In this document: positions 10,772 to 24,394 of the stretch, piece after piece
Numbering within the stretch: the stretch's first letter is position 1
Layout: the number at the start of each line of letters is the position of its first letter
Source of the DNA: Siphonodentalium dalli
Lineage: Eukaryota; Mollusca; Scaphopoda; Gadilida; Siphonodentaliidae
Length of the DNA: 64,000 bases
Assembly (NCBI GenBank): GCA_032622095.1
Contig: CP136061.1
Span: forward strand, 3,596,001-3,660,000
Direction: 5' to 3'
The notes under the pieces: generated by a model
The model's input: only the letters and a program-made list of their open reading frames with translations
Databases searched by the model: none
What the model was told of the DNA's origin: nothing
Made by a program: the position numbers and the translations under genes

Positions 10772-11816
10772 TCTACTATATATTTTGAGAACTACGTATA
10801 TAAATATATATATATATATATGTGTGTGTGTATATATATTTGTCCTCTATAGACTCGAAAACGGCTGGCTCGATTGAGCTCAAACTTCCCATCTAATGGT
10901 AGAAGCTCTGAGCACTCATTCTCTACTCCCAATCATCAAAATCACCGTCCTCGGAACTGCGGGCGTTAAGGCAGGCACGCTCGTTATATTGACCAAATTT
11001 GGCGTTGTTAACCGAGTAACGCTCTTTATTGCCATCGGCGTTGCTAAACGGTCACCTGTGCGTACGAATGCGTACGAAACTACGGATGCAAAACGCACCG
11101 GAACCGGAATGCATTTATCTTTATTAAACAGGCACAAATAACTCATTGGAAAACAACAAATGCGTGTCGTGTGATTCTTATGTCTGTCGTTCCTAGGAAC
11201 GGGGGAGATTTTCATCGAATCACAAAACGCACCGGAACCGGAATGCATTTATCTTGATTAAAAATGCAGAATTAACTCATTGGAAAACAACAAATGCGTG
11301 TCGTGTGATTCTTATGTCTGTCGTTCCTAGGAACTGGGGAGATTTTCATCGAATCATACCTCTTTTAGGGACGGGGGAGAATTTCATCGGGTCAGTTTTT
11401 CCGCCCTAGGGACGGGTACCATCATTTCTCTTGATTAAAAAGGCAGAATTAACTCATTGAAAAACAAAAAATTAAATTAAAACAAAAAATGCGTGTTGCG
11501 TGATTCTTATGTCTGTCGTTCCTAGGGAGGGGGGGAGATTTTCATCGGGTCAGTTTTTCCGCCCGATGTACCGTAAATCATACCTCTTTTAGGCAAAAAA
11601 TTAAAAAAGGCAGAACTAAAAAAAATATATATATATATAAATGGCATGGGTCTGACCAACCACGCCAGTGGCGGGCTAATCTGCTAGCCCGCCGAAAAGG
11701 CAGAATTAACTCATTGAAAAACAAATAATTAAAAAAGGCAGAATTGAAAAAAAACAATTAATTAAAAAAATGTCATGTTTCGGACCAACCACGCCAGTGG
11801 CGGCCTAACCTGCTAG
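10772..11816 (+). mobile_element. Helitron-like element A (non-autonomous)
   Basis: Helitrons move by rolling-circle replication, make no target duplication, start with TC and end with a GC-rich hairpin followed by CTAG/CTRR. Here the 5' end is TCTACTATATATTTTGAGA after a host A. The 3' end is ACGCCAGTGGCG...CTAACCTGCTAG (11791-11816), where CGCCAGTGGCG is the hairpin. A second, internal end-like motif lies at 11663-11693. No Rep/helicase coding is present. Confidence 0.75.
11091..11575. repeat. 134-bp tandem repeat inside Helitron A
   Basis: Two clear copies start at AAACGCACCGGAACCGG (11091 and 11225), followed by a third, rearranged copy from about 11410. All contain TCTTATGTCTGTCGTTCCTA. 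Confidence 0.85.
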
Positions 11817-12565
11817 TCTACTATATAATTTGAGACTTCCGTAAATATATGTGTTTGTCCTTTAAAGACTCGAACACGGCTGGACCGATTGAGCCCAAAC
11901 TTCCAATCTAATGGTAAAAAACCACGGGAATGGTCGTCGCGGCGTTTTGGAGAAGCTCCGACCACCCGTTATTCACTCCCAATCATCAAAATCACCGTCA
12001 ACGGCACTGTGGAAGTTAATCGGGTTGATAGTTAAAGAGCGTTCCTATCCGCAGTGTAGTTGATAAAGAGCGCATGGGCGTAATGTGATGCTTACGTCTG
12101 GGTCTGGGCGTGTGTGTGTAAGACTGTATCCAGACATGAGCGTGTTGTGTGACAACATTCCCAACACCTAGCAGGGACAAATACTTTCGAGGTAAATACA
12201 CGTGGTTGTGAATGACGTCACGCCACGTGGATCCAGGCGGAAGTTAACCTGGCCCTTCCGATGCCGCGTACGTTATAGTGATACCGGAGTTATAGCGTGC
12301 GCGTTATGTTTTTTGACTGACCGCAGTGCCCGATTCGCCTAATGTGAACATGTTATCAACTGTTACGGCATCCCGTGGCCCACGGCAGTCAATTGCCGTG
12401 TCGAATATTGAAGCCTACTGATCAATTCAATGTCAAATCGGGTAAAACTGGCGGATTTCGTCCTTTTACACCTAGGTGCAGCATACGTGTCTCGGAAGCT
12501 GTTGAAATTGCTTTTTCGAACAAAGCCATGAGACGAACTACGCCAGTGGCGGGCTAACCTGCTAG
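11817..12565 (+). mobile_element. Helitron-like element B, head-to-tail with A
   Basis: It begins TCTACTATATAATTTGAGA at the very base after element A's CTAG. It shares A's first 190 bp or so (GACTCGAACACGGCTGGACC region) and ends in the same hairpin and GCTAG at 12541-12565, followed by T. It is shorter than A and lacks A's 134-bp repeats. Confidence 0.75.
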
Positions 12566-12795
12566 TATTTTATATATGTGATCTGGAGGTTCGAAAATTA
12601 AGTGGGCCTTTCGTCAATTGTGGGCTTCTGACAACGTTGGTAATCGTTGAGAGTCAAGACGGCTCACAAACGGGCTCGAAGAAACCCCAATCGCTCATAG
12701 TGATACCACTGCGTGAAAATTACATTTTAATAATAAAATTTAATCTCAAAGTTGATACAATTGCATGCCTAGTGGGTGAATATTGCTATCTATAT

Positions 12796-12871
12796 GTCGT
12801 CTTCCATTATATTTGTCGTCTGTCATTATAGTTGTTGTCTGTCATTATATTTGTCATCTGCCATTATATTT
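12796..12871. repeat. 19-bp tandem repeat, four copies
   Basis: The unit is GTCGTCTGTCATTATATTT with one to three changes per copy. Confidence 0.9.
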
Positions 12872-14557
12872 GTGACTCATGTCTGTTTATTGACGCATAC
12901 TCAATGCTTCTTGGTGAACCGAACTGTTTCTGGTCCAAGACTGCGAAAACCTGGAAACTTAATAACCTAATCCCGTTTGCCACACTCTCCATTAAAATAA
13001 AGATGAGTCGAAGGTACAATGGTCAATGTATACTCTAGTACTCTGAGCAACATTCCATTCTGGATATAGAATGCCATCATTGGAAAAACTGCTGCCGTAA
13101 CTATAGGAATGCGAATGAATTCGAGGAAATGTCATCGAAGAAACGATATAATTCTATATGTCGATGTACTCGGCAGAAGAAATATGAAATTCGGTGACAC
13201 TCGATTGTTTGATATCAACCCTATTTACTCCAGTGTGTCATTTATGGGATGTTGATATCAAAGACATGGTAACTATCGCATGAGTTTTCCTCAGTTCCTA
13301 TAAGCCGCCTATACTGCATTATTCACTGGCACTTAGGAGATCGGTATCACAAAATCTAAGTACATCATAAAAACCCGAACGACAAAATGGAGTGCAACGA
13401 ACAACACACTTGTGTACAGAGGATGAATAAGCCAACAGCGGTATATGAATTTCCTATAAGACCAACTTTAATAGCCCGGAGTCTCAATGTAATATTTATA
13501 ATCGGATTTCGTTTGGATTTTTCATCTGTTTTCTAAATTCTCTTTCGTGATTGCGAATAATTTTTTATGCCTCTATTCATGTCGGAATGGGAAATTTGGT
13601 AAATGTATTAGTAAATTTTAAGTAACAACATAGTCCATACACCGATAGTCACTTATGTGAATTTATGAGAACTAAGATTTTCGCACGCTTAAGCCGACAT
13701 CACAGTAGCCATCTTTGAAACCATTATCAAACATTGAGTTTCGTCATAGAGAACTATAATGTGCAAGAATGTGAGCGGTAACATACGTATATACAATTGC
13801 ATCTTTACCAATTCCAACGACATGATGAGAAAACTTTCTGTCATTCCACATGTCACGGTGCTACTCACATTATTTTGCCTTCAAACAAATGCACAGCTGA
13901 TTTATTTTTTGTGTGAGATCATTGAATGATAATTACAGGCAAAGTTGCGTAGCATTGTTACAAGTGGAACTACATTGTTTATACTTGTAGCGTGTATAGT
14001 TAGTTGTGGTATTATATATTTCATTATCTACCATTTCCTACGAAATTCCCTGATACAATTGGCGATAACGAATTGACGATAAAAACATCTGTATCGTTAC
14101 TGCAGTTGCGATACAAGGCGCTCGTGACGTCGTTGACTGGTTCGAAATCATGAATGAACTGACGTCACATCAATCGCGTGAAAAATCAAAACGACATTCC
14201 AACGTATATTCTTGCGTACTATAAACAAATCGTTCCAAGGGTTTAACATTATTTGATTGCCTACCATCATGGGTATTATGGTATAACATATCACAAAGTA
14301 TCTAATATGTATTTGTTCAGTATTTATTATAATTGTAAGAGATTGTGTCCATTGAATACAATAACCGTTAACTTGCAGGTTGAGAGAATTTAGCAAAGCG
14401 AGCTAACCGCGTGACACAGATATCTTTGCAGGTTGGGATAATTTACTCAAGAAAGCTAATCGTCGGACATAAATTCAACAGTTTTGGCATTTAAGAAACT
14501 CCTAAAATGTAATTTATGCGGTGGATTATGTCACCCCAATGGTAGATAAATGTGTTA
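12872..14557. other. Intronic sequence, no gene seen
   Basis: No repeat or coding structure beyond a short duplicated motif (TTGCAGGTTG) near 14376 and 14428. Confidence 0.5.
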
Positions 14558-14711
14558 TATACACAATGTGTTTGTAACGATTCAAGTATCGCGACTCTGC
14601 TAGTTTTCGTGGCCATATAGCGACTCGGCGACCAAGGTCGCCCCGTCGCTATATGGCCACGAAAACTAGCCTCGTCGCGATACATGAATCGATACAAATA
14701 CATTGTGTATA
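14558..14711. repeat. Near-perfect hairpin, arms about 77 bp
   Basis: A palindrome centred at 14634/14635 (GCGACCAAGGTCGC), with arms running out to ATACACAATG and its inverse. A 149-codon minus-strand frame (14491-14940) runs straight through it and is therefore not credible. Sequence just outside (CGTGACCGAGTTT) recurs near 20038. Confidence 0.85.
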
Positions 14712-15046
14712 CATCAGGGCCACTAAACTCGGTCACGTGATGGGTAACGAAACACTCATAACAAATAGCTAATTCTCGCTTCCGATGCTTATTTCTCGAG
14801 AGCAACAAATATTCTTGTTGTGCCATAATAGCGAAAGAAGAACTATACATTTTTTGTGTCCATTGAACAAAGCCGTTTTTAGAAATATAGTCCCGTATAA
14901 AGCTGATGCGTCGCACAAATTTCAATCTCTTATTTTTCACCCATTTTCGCGCTGGTGGCTTTTATTGATAACGCCAACACATTTATCCCAATTTCACCAG
15001 TAAGAAGCATATGAGCTTTATTTAGAGCATTTGGCCATCCGGTATA

Positions 15047-16178
15047 AGGGTGCATTTACATTGCTATATAACTGCACATAGATCTACACGCAGACTAGTG
15101 TAAACGGGTTGATATAGAAATGCACACAGAAAGAAAACGGTAATTGTTCGTGTGAGCAAAAATCGTGTCCGCTATACGTCACGGTCAACGCCGAAGCACT
15201 GCGACAGGCAAATCTGTTTTGATTAATTGTTACTCGGGCTTAGCGAATGTGTTTTAGTTTTCGTTGTCATTTCAACCCGTGTATTTCGAATATTGAACAC
15301 GGACAGGGACGTGGAAACTTTGGTCAAAATTTTCAACAGTTGGAAATTTCATACCTGACACGACATTAGCTGTAATTTCCAAACCAACAATAGGTTGAAA
15401 ATGATCTTGTAGTTTGATTTTCAAACATTTTATTGGGGGGGGGGGGTTATTGTTTTCTGACCAATATTTGCATAATCTCCTACTTTTTATCAAAATTTTG
15501 GGCTGGAATGGCCATCAGCTGGAAATTTTCCAACCTTATCATGGGGGCGGGTGTCAGGTTTGAAATTTCAGACACTTGGAAAGATTGTGTCCTGATCCCT
15601 CCCGGTGGCCAGTCAAAAACTGCTAGTTAATTTAATAAAACAATATTGTCCTACATTTGGTCAACATTGTCATTGGAATTGTCATCAGTTGAAAATTTTA
15701 CTACATTTGGTCAAATAAAGTGTGTTGTAGGGTGGATACCCATTCCATACAGATCCAAAATGGCCACCGCCCAGATGGTGTCAAACAGGAGACCTATATA
15801 TATAGTTGATCACCTGAAATCCTAAATATTGGTGGAATCTCCATCTAAAGCTATATGTGTGCTCTCTAGCCTCTATTTGTGTATACTGTTGTTTATTGTG
15901 TATTCCTATGCGATTTTCATTCTTTCTTCGAACCATTATCAAGTGGTATAAGGATACACTTTAAATACATGCGGCACATACCATATCGCTGTTGTCTGCT
16001 GATGGTAGATCCATTTTTATGTCTGGCCTATACTGAAACGACTCGTAGTGAATTGTCAATTACCAGAGTACTGATAAGCGCGCGTTCACTATAGTAATCA
16101 TATTGTGATCACAGTAATGCGCGACACGTGACTTCATACAGATCTGTATACAGTTCTGTATCAGTGTAAATGCACCCT
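15047..16178 (+). mobile_element. 1.13-kb TIR element, copy 1
   Basis: The ends AGGGTGCATTTACA / TGTAAATGCACCCT form terminal inverted repeats that extend weakly to about 40 bp (through AGATCT). The other copy is at 28903-30039 in reverse orientation. Both carry a G (or C) run and long open frames that break differently between copies, so no coding is inferred. It is a non-autonomous DNA transposon. Confidence 0.85.
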
Positions 16179-18395
16179 AATAGACAAAAATTGAGAAACA
16201 TATTCCTGCATGATTTTCAAAATATATCTTGCAAATTTGGGCATCTATCCCATCTCTGTGCCTTCAAATGCAATATTGGTAACGCTCGGACAACAGACGA
16301 GGCATGATAACGCCCACACAGTAATATAATATCAACTAGCTTTATTCATATGGAACAAAGCCGAGAACGCCTAGGAGCAATGCACGATTCTACTATCGGA
16401 AAATATAACAGGGATAGCATACAAATGGAACAGATCCATTTTTACGATCTATTATATCTACTTACAATAGCAACAAAGGAACGAATTCCCCGTTATATAC
16501 AAAATTAATCTGTAAAACATGTCATTATTAGAGCTGTTGGAAAACAATATTATAATGCAACCCAAACCTAATTGTGTCCAGAAAAAACTTAATTGTTATG
16601 GAGCACAATCGGAACCAATACATGTTTTTCGAGGCACTGATTGTTGGTCTTTATTCGGCAATGGGAGATGGTCAAAGTTGTAATTTCCAATTTCACCTCG
16701 CAGATAAAAATTCACAAGTGTAAATACTCCAGTTGTACCCCTCTAGTTGTAGTTATCCACCTAATCCCCCACGTTTCCCAATAGGTGGGAAAGTCCACGT
16801 CACAATCGAAACTTTAAGAACATATTCTAATCTATATATCTCAAACGACATAATTATATTATACTATAAAGAATGGCGGAAACTCAAACTATCGGTTCAA
16901 TCTCAACACATATTCGGTCTGAAGTATCTGGATGCTGCTGCCTCTTATATCACCACGACCCAACGGTACATTTGACTCCTCACCACAGATCAGAGTTACA
17001 ATTGTTGCATGTTCGTTCACATATACATTCCACACCATTTTATTCAATAACAAAATTACCATAGGTCGTTTGTTGAACTTGGTATCTGAACATTTCCCAT
17101 CAATGATAAATTCAATTCCTGTAATTTCCTCTAGAATATATTCTAAAATGCATCCAAGGAACATAAAGTAAAACCTGTCGCTCAACAGAACTAAAAGATG
17201 TAAACTAGTATGCATAAAGATCAGGACTGCCATATGCACACCTCGCAGAAAAACACCGACGTCCTAAACAAAGAGACAAGGGATAGATGTTATTGTTAAT
17301 ATGACGAATATATTGTCTAGACCGTCAAAGATATCTGCGGACTCCTAAAAAAGCCAACTAAGTCAAAGCTAGTAGGAAACTTGTTCAATGATATAATTCG
17401 AACTATTTGGCATTCGGGGTACTAGTATTCGTAAGTATATCAGAACGTTGATATAATTTTGGACCAAATGAATTTATATTTCGAAACTCTGTAACCAGGT
17501 CTGGCACATCCTGAAATGAATAAGTATAGTTATATTTATCGACAAGAGTTGAGTGTGGATATCGCCGTTTCGTGAATTTGATGGAAGGTGCATAACGAAC
17601 ATAACGTATTTTACAAAAATGAACAAAACAGCGTCGCAGAAGATGGTACCATGCATGTTTGTTTCTCCGTGCATTTGAATGATTAATCATGGTGCCATAT
17701 GTCATGGCAATGAAGTCAATTAGCACTCGCATTGGTATAGATATTGCAATTGTGTTGGGTATAAAATCATATATATTAATTGAAGACCAGTATCCGAAAA
17801 CGCTTCTATCAATTAATATTGATTTTATTTCGAATAATTTATTATAAAATGAGATGATTTGATGGGACACTTTATTGTTCTAATTTAGAACGAACCATTC
17901 AGGCCATACCATATAACGATCGATATCTTTAGGGTGTTCCCATATCTATGCTCCGAACGTCAACTGACCCAGATTTAATGTTTGTATTGTGTTATTACAT
18001 AGTTATAAGCGATAATGAGTCTAATTAACGTTTATTTGTGACAAAATTACACAATAACATTGCTGGTCTCTGTTAACAGTAACCACTGTTGTTCGTTAGC
18101 TAAACGACCACACGTGTTTAGTCCAGAACATATTCGAAATATAATCAATATTAATCAATAGAAGAATTTCTTGATTTGATTCATGTCTAATATTTTATAC
18201 TTTATACCCGGTGACGATATAACACATGTTTACACAGAGATAGACCATCTTTAATGTCACTTAGGGAGGCATAGTTGTGCGATTATTGAATAAAAAAGCT
18301 TGCGCAAAAGGCTGAACAGAATTGTATATGGATAACGTTCATTTGCTGCCGTATTGTTGAGATTGCAACATGACTGTGTATAAGCGAGATCACTG
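16179..18395. other. Intronic sequence with two unexplained minus-strand ORFs
   Basis: Frames at 17403-17870 (155 codons) and 16889-17239 (116 codons) lie in tandem on the minus strand. The first is rich in Tyr, Ile, Arg and Asn; the second contains ICGEESNVPLGRGDIRG. No domain is recognised. Given the AT content, one ORF of the first size by chance in 64 kb is possible. Nothing else is seen here. Confidence 0.3.
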
Positions 18396-18601
18396 AGTCG
18401 CGGCTATATTGAATTCGTGCAGCCCCCTCCCCATTCCGCTGTTTAAGTGCTACAGGTCAAAGTTCTGGAGGTGCATTCGATGTATATGGAATCAGGAATA
18501 TTCCATATAAGTTCCTTATATGGAATGCACCTCCAAAACTTTGACCTGTAGCACTTAAACCGCGGAACGGGGGCTGGATGAATCCAATATGGCCGCGACT
18601 T
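18396..18601. mobile_element. Foldback element, 206 bp
   Basis: Arms run from AGTCGCGGCTATATTGAATTC to its inverse at 18580-18600, pairing through GTGCTACAGGTCAAAGTT. A loop lies near 18490-18525. Confidence 0.8.
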
Positions 18602-18931
18602 GTCAAATTTAACAATACCATGCACTTGAATATAACTATAATAGTTGAACGTAGGATTCGCCAAACCTGCATGATAATACTTTGCCTTATTAATTAGATA
18701 TGACATTTTTGTCCAGAACGGCCTGTTATCGAACTATGTGAATATCGCTTCAATTTGCCCTTAAACCGAGTAATATAATTTTATCACACATCCGAGTAAT
18801 ATAGTTTTCACGACATGCGATAATTTATCTACTTCACTACTAAATAACGTGTAAATATCGATTTGGTGACGTCACTCATATGAAAGAGTTGTCAGTTACT
18901 AAGGCACTAAAAGGCAATCTAATTAATAATT

Positions 18932-19078
18932 AGGATATTACTTGGTTGGTTTGATAGTATAGGCCTGATATCAACCATCGATAACCTCATTTCAGTCTTC
19001 GGCCTTCGGTCTCAGGCTGATATGAGGTTACATCGGGATGATATGGGGCCTAATATCAACCAACTAAAAAATATCCTC
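18932..19078. mobile_element. Foldback element, 147 bp
   Basis: AGGATATTA...TAATATCCT-type ends with arms of about 70 bp and the centre CTTCGGCCTTCGG. Confidence 0.8.
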
Positions 19079-20477
19079 TAAATAGTATGATGCTTTCATC
19101 AGATGTACACGCATGTGTACTTCAAAATGTATAAAAAATAGTCCCCATGCAATACATCAAATGACTCTTAAATGGGTATGAATATATGCACACATTTGGT
19201 TTCTTTCAGACGCATATATATAGTTATGCATGTTGTTAATAATAAACACATCCCTGGACATATAATCTAGAAACTATAATAAAGAATTATTGTGTAACTT
19301 AATAAGATACTTTAATCAGTTAAGTAAAGAACTGTCGATCGTTTGATAACATGCATGAGTAAGAAAATGGCAACGTTTCGTTCCGTTTATTCGCTTCCCC
19401 ACACTTTCCTGAGTAGATTGTTCGCATGACACCATATGCACACTTCTTTTGAAAATTTGGTAGTGATGACTCTGTCATTGCGACATATATAACTTGTGGA
19501 AGATATAAAAATCATTCTCACGTAAGAAAATAGTCAACTCATTATATACGCTGGCTAAAATGGATCGAAACTGGTGTGAAAATGTGAATATCCGTGTGTG
19601 ACGTGAGCGTTACCCGCAGTATGGGCGTTACCTTTTTTATATAACTAGGTTTATGACAAACAATTGTTAACAATTTGCCAACAAGTGCATATTAAAAATA
19701 TTCCAGAGACATTTTGTTTCTCGTGCACTATTTAAATGAATAGTTTAGCTCCGGTTAGCGACTTATTGAATTGACGATTAAAGTGAAATTGTTTGAGCGC
19801 AATCGCAACTTGCTATACGTCGAAAATAGGCAAGTTAAACTAGTTGGGAAGGCATCACGAAGAACTCGAAACATCTAATGGAAATTTATCTAATCCTTCC
19901 ATTTTATTTTTTTTACTCCGCCTTCTCTCTGGTGGGTCTACTAGTGGTCAATTGAACAACACAGTTATACAGAACTCAGTACTTACTTTGAGGTGATAAA
20001 TCCGTCGGCCATTTGTACACTAAAAATAGTAACCACGTGACCGAGTTTGGTGGCCCTGTACATGTATATATAACACATATGTATCAGCAACAAAATGCCA
20101 GGCAAATATGCGAGTGTGCGAACGCAGCATCTGAGTCCCGACAAATGCTTTAATCTCCACTATCGAAACAGTGGGATATCTTTTGTTAAATTTATTACTA
20201 TTATAACTTATGTAATTTAATCACGCCCCCTCTGCATTCACACAACTAGCTTCCGTAAGAATCAGTACAAATCGCGATACGGTTACACGAACGTTTCCGA
20301 CGTTCATCAGGTAATAACTGAAGTCGACACTTCATAAAAAGCGATTAACACCTACGTCACTTCAAGCCGATTGTGTGCACGCGCTCGATGTATGGGGTCC
20401 ACTCCACAAAAAGCGACGAACCACACATACGTCATTTCAAGCTGAGTGTTGTTATTCGAGACTGTGATGGAATGTGA
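19079..20477. other. Intronic sequence, small direct repeat
   Basis: About 45 bp starting AAAAAGCGA occurs twice (about 20337 and 20407). No gene seen. Confidence 0.5.
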
Positions 20478-21105
20478 ACAACTTGATGGCATATATAACC
20501 AAAGTTCATAACTGTGGTTCCCCCGGTGTTGAGTGTTTTGGTTATCGCATACTTTTTGCGTAATGTATGTTTACATAACAATATGTATTACCTACAATTG
20601 TTGTGGTAGTTTTGAAATGTTGATAAAGTTATTATTATATATTAATTTTCTATTAAAATGTAATGGTTATATGATTATAATAAATGACTGGCAGAACGAT
20701 TGGGGTCATTGGTTTTGACCGGCAGACTAAATTTGCGAGTATCCGGAACTGGACAGTCCGCCCTGCTGCGGGGTGTGCGCTACATGACTTAAAGGCACGG
20801 GTGGACTTGGTTGTAGGTTATAATTTAGAAATAAAATAATAGTATAGCATAGTAATATCAGTGCGATATTATCCACAAAACACACTTTGTGTGAGCCGAG
20901 AGTTTGTTTTTATACAGAAGCAACACAGTGACGATTTTTTAGGAGAGTGAACCATTCAATACCGAAATCTCGAGGGGCGAAGATTAGCGAGCGGGATGTT
21001 ATAAACAACTTGATGGCATTTATAACCAAAGTTCACATACTGTGGTCCTCCCAGTGTTGAGTGTTTTGCTTATCGCATGCTCTTTGTGTAATGTTTATTT
21101 ACATA
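20478..21105. repeat. Direct repeat pair, about 100 bp
   Basis: 20478-20580 and 21004-21105 both run from ACAACTTGATGGCAT to TTTACATAA with about 85% identity, 526 bp apart. TTAAAGGCACGG at 20789 resembles the start of the TTAA-flanked element at 28329. Confidence 0.8.
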
Positions 21106-21416
21106 AAACAGAGTACAAACATGACACTGACATGCAATTTACGCGATATTTAAGAGATTGGTATAAGAACAATGTTTGTCTAAAATATAATATTCTTTCT
21201 GTTTATGGCGGTTTTAACGGGTGTGACTATTTTAACAGAAATACCCACACACCGCCAACGCTTATCGTATCTTTAACACTGTCTATACTCAATTGATTCT
21301 CCAAAATCAGTTAAAAGTGTAAATTGGAATGGACTAATATTGATTTGTATAGATATTGAGATGATAAAAGCAGGCGATAGATAAATAAAAGTGCAGAAGG
21401 GGCCCCATTTATTGAG

Positions 21417-21471
21417 GGAAATGTTTAGATAATAAATTCAACAAACGTAAACTTATTATCTGAACATTTCC
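21417..21471. repeat. Short hairpin, 19-bp arms
   Basis: GGAAATGTTTAGATAATAA pairs with TTATTATCTGAACATTTCC around a 17-bp loop. Confidence 0.8.
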
Positions 21472-21672
21472 TATGGGAACTAATCATCGCTGATGCTTTA
21501 GTATAGGAAGAGTTGAACACGAGAACATGTAGCTATACAAGTTTGGATCTCTCAACCCATCGTACAAGTTTTCTGACAACAGACGGTAGAGTTCACATTG
21601 AAAGCATTTTCAATTTACCAAGAGTGTATATGTACTTTTGGAACAAACTGCAAATAGTGATTCCCTCAAATT

Positions 21673-21838
21673 GGAGAATAATCGATTATCACTAATGCAT
21701 GGTATAACCGATTGGAGAATAATCGATTATCACTAAGGCACAGTATAACCGAATGGAGAATAATCGATTATCACTAAGGCACAATATAACCGATTGGAGA
21801 ATATTCGATTATCACTAAGGCACAGTATAACCGATTGC
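21673..21838. repeat. 41-bp tandem repeat, about four copies
   Basis: The unit begins GGAGAATAATCGATTATCAC; copies start at 21673, 21714, 21755 and 21796. Each holds the palindrome AATAATCGATTATC. Confidence 0.95.
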
Positions 21839-22027
21839 GTTCAGATTACACAAGGCTGCTCCTTTTTTGTTTAGAGAGTGGCCGTTTCTCTTAGATCACT
21901 TCAGGTGACGCGGCTAGATTCTATTTGCCCTATGCATGAACCGCTTTATCTCCTCCGTGGTCGTGACACATACGGGCAAATGATTTCCTCACTGAACGGA
22001 TGTTGTTTGTATTTAATGTATATCAAA

Positions 22028-22108
22028 CCCCTCTCTCTCTCTCTCCCTCCCGATTTCTCACTCACTCACTCACTCATGCTCTCTCTCTTTCTCTCTCATC
22101 CTCTCCCT
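22028..22108. repeat. CT-rich microsatellite
   Basis: CTCTCT, then CACTCACTCACTCA, then CTCTCT runs. Confidence 0.9.
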
Positions 22109-24394
22109 TAACTCCCGTATTACCCATATCTCAATTCTAAATATGTAATAACATTCCAATCAAACAAAAACTATATATCCCGTCTGCTTTACATCAAGTG
22201 ATAGTTCCGTCACATACGTTAACATTTATTCCACGAGGAGAGGACTTTAAAAAAAATCATGTTATTTGTTGTCCAATCCTCTTTCTAAATGACTATTAAT
22301 CTATATGTGTAGGCTACTCTTGTGAAACCATATTCCTACTTCCTGATTGTACGGGACGTTTGCGTATTCTGGTTCTGAATCTATCAATGTGAAAACGTTA
22401 TGTTGGTCATAAGAGATTACATAGTTAACATAGTTTTAGAAATTGAATTCTGTGTTAAATAAGGTATAAAACACGCCACTTCTGAAAATTTATATATCGA
22501 CATGCCACGAACCCTTGTATAAATAAAATGGCACTTATTGGGACGAAGGAGTGTATTGGGGATTATCACCGTTGCGGCCGTTATGCCATATTTACAGGCG
22601 GTAAAATTACATCAAATGGAAATCAATATCTCAATTCCAAAATACTAGACGTCGCTCCAACATAAATGCATGTATTTTTCGATTTTATATATAATATTTC
22701 AGAACCAATCATTTACCAACGCAAAAAAATAAATGTCACGTTTCTTTTCAAATAAGTCGAATGAAAATTAATATGTCAATTCTAAATTAATAGCGATGTA
22801 TATTTAACATCACATTTCATGTTCATCCAATCTGATTTAGATTATCAGTTTAGTTAACCATTAATCCAGAAAACAACACTAAAACCAAATTCACCGTTTG
22901 ATTTATCATTAGCGAGTTTGCGATACCCGTCGGACGGGTACGGGTACCGGTAGATCCAGGTAGATCGGTGAAAATCGTCACGGTCATTTGCGTACTTTGA
23001 ATGCAGCACATAAAGCGATAGGGATTTGGAACGGGTAGATGTATCCCATTGACTGGTAGTCTTTCGCTAAAGTGTTCTCACTCAAAAGTACATTAGTTCT
23101 ACGAAATAACAGTCAGCTATGCATTAATCTATTTATTGCACGATTTCATTGCCAAATCTCATTGATACATTTGTCATTTAAGCCATGTTTTATGTTCAAA
23201 GTATCGAGGCGGCTTCTAACACTAAGATAACTATGGAACGCCGATTTGTTTACTGACAACTGTCTTCACTCAAGTAATGACATGTTATGATTAAGAGAGT
23301 GAGTTGGCGGTGCTATACGCAGTCTCGACACAGGGACGTAAGTATGGGGGGGGGTCTCCGCGTTGAGGAGGTGTGTCCACCTTCAAATTCCCAACTATAC
23401 ACCCCCTTAAACCACACCATGCAAACAGAGGTTTGTGCGTAATTCAAATTGTGCACGCCGTTGGGCTCTGACCCCCCCCCCCCAACTGATCCTTCACTGT
23501 CGTGAATATTATTGTGGACTGTTCTAAATGGATCAGTAGTCTTGTTGCAGAAGTCATGTGATGGGGGGGGGTCCACCTTGCCGACCATGCAGTACGAGAA
23601 CAGTTTTGTAGATATGAACCTGGAAATTGCAAAATCATAACATCTAGTGGTCTAACACCAGGCACAAATTAATGATCAGTATTGACGAGCCACTGAATGT
23701 GGTTAGACCAGGGCATACCAGGTCTACCATGGTTCGGTCTGGTGTGAGAACGTTTTGAAATCTGAACTTGAAAATTTATAAATTATTGACTTTCCTCAAG
23801 CTTTACATTTGTTGGATATTTCCAACTTAACTGCTGGCCATATAGCCCGAATGTTTTTCTGCCAAAAGTAGGAATATTTGCAAATGTTGGTCTAAAACTA
23901 TAAAAAAAATCCCACTAATACATTTTTGGAAAATCAAATTGAATGACAGAATAATTTCAACGTATGTTTTGGTGTGTTAGGTATATGCAATATCCAACTG
24001 TTGACAAACGTTGGGGTGATACACCCCACCCTCTCGCCACGTCCCCTATCGACCCTTTGTGCGTGGGCATAAGTACACCGTGAAAGTGTTACACGATTGA
24101 ATACAACCGTTCAGTTAGTGTACCTTATGTGGTGGTGACTGATTTCTCATTTTAATATAGATATTTGACTTTTGAACGGACATGGCGCATTTGAACCCCA
24201 AGACTGTTGTAGTTGCCGATAGTGACACCAAATACTGATATACACACCTCATACTCGGCACAATCTTACCGTCATCAGAGCGACTTTTAGCTGTTTTCTT
24301 TGTTTCGCATAGACGTGAAGCAAACGCTCTTTATTCGAACCATATAATGAATAGTGTACCATTAAACACCCTTTATATTTAACAAGTTTGATTT
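22109..24394. other. Intronic sequence with G/C homopolymers
   Basis: Runs of nine or more G or C at about 23346, 23471 and 23562 have similar GTCC/GGAC flanks. No gene seen. Confidence 0.5.

Noticed and set aside
14491-14940. 149-codon minus-strand ORF
   Set aside because: It runs through a near-perfect 154-bp hairpin, so much of the sequence is a palindrome shadow.
15272-15630. ORFs around the G run on both strands
   Set aside because: They lie within the 1.13-kb element and the matching frames in the inverted copy (29459-29653) break differently.
21673-21838. 41-bp repeats as a CRISPR array
   Set aside because: Repeats are contiguous with no variable spacers, and the host is eukaryotic.
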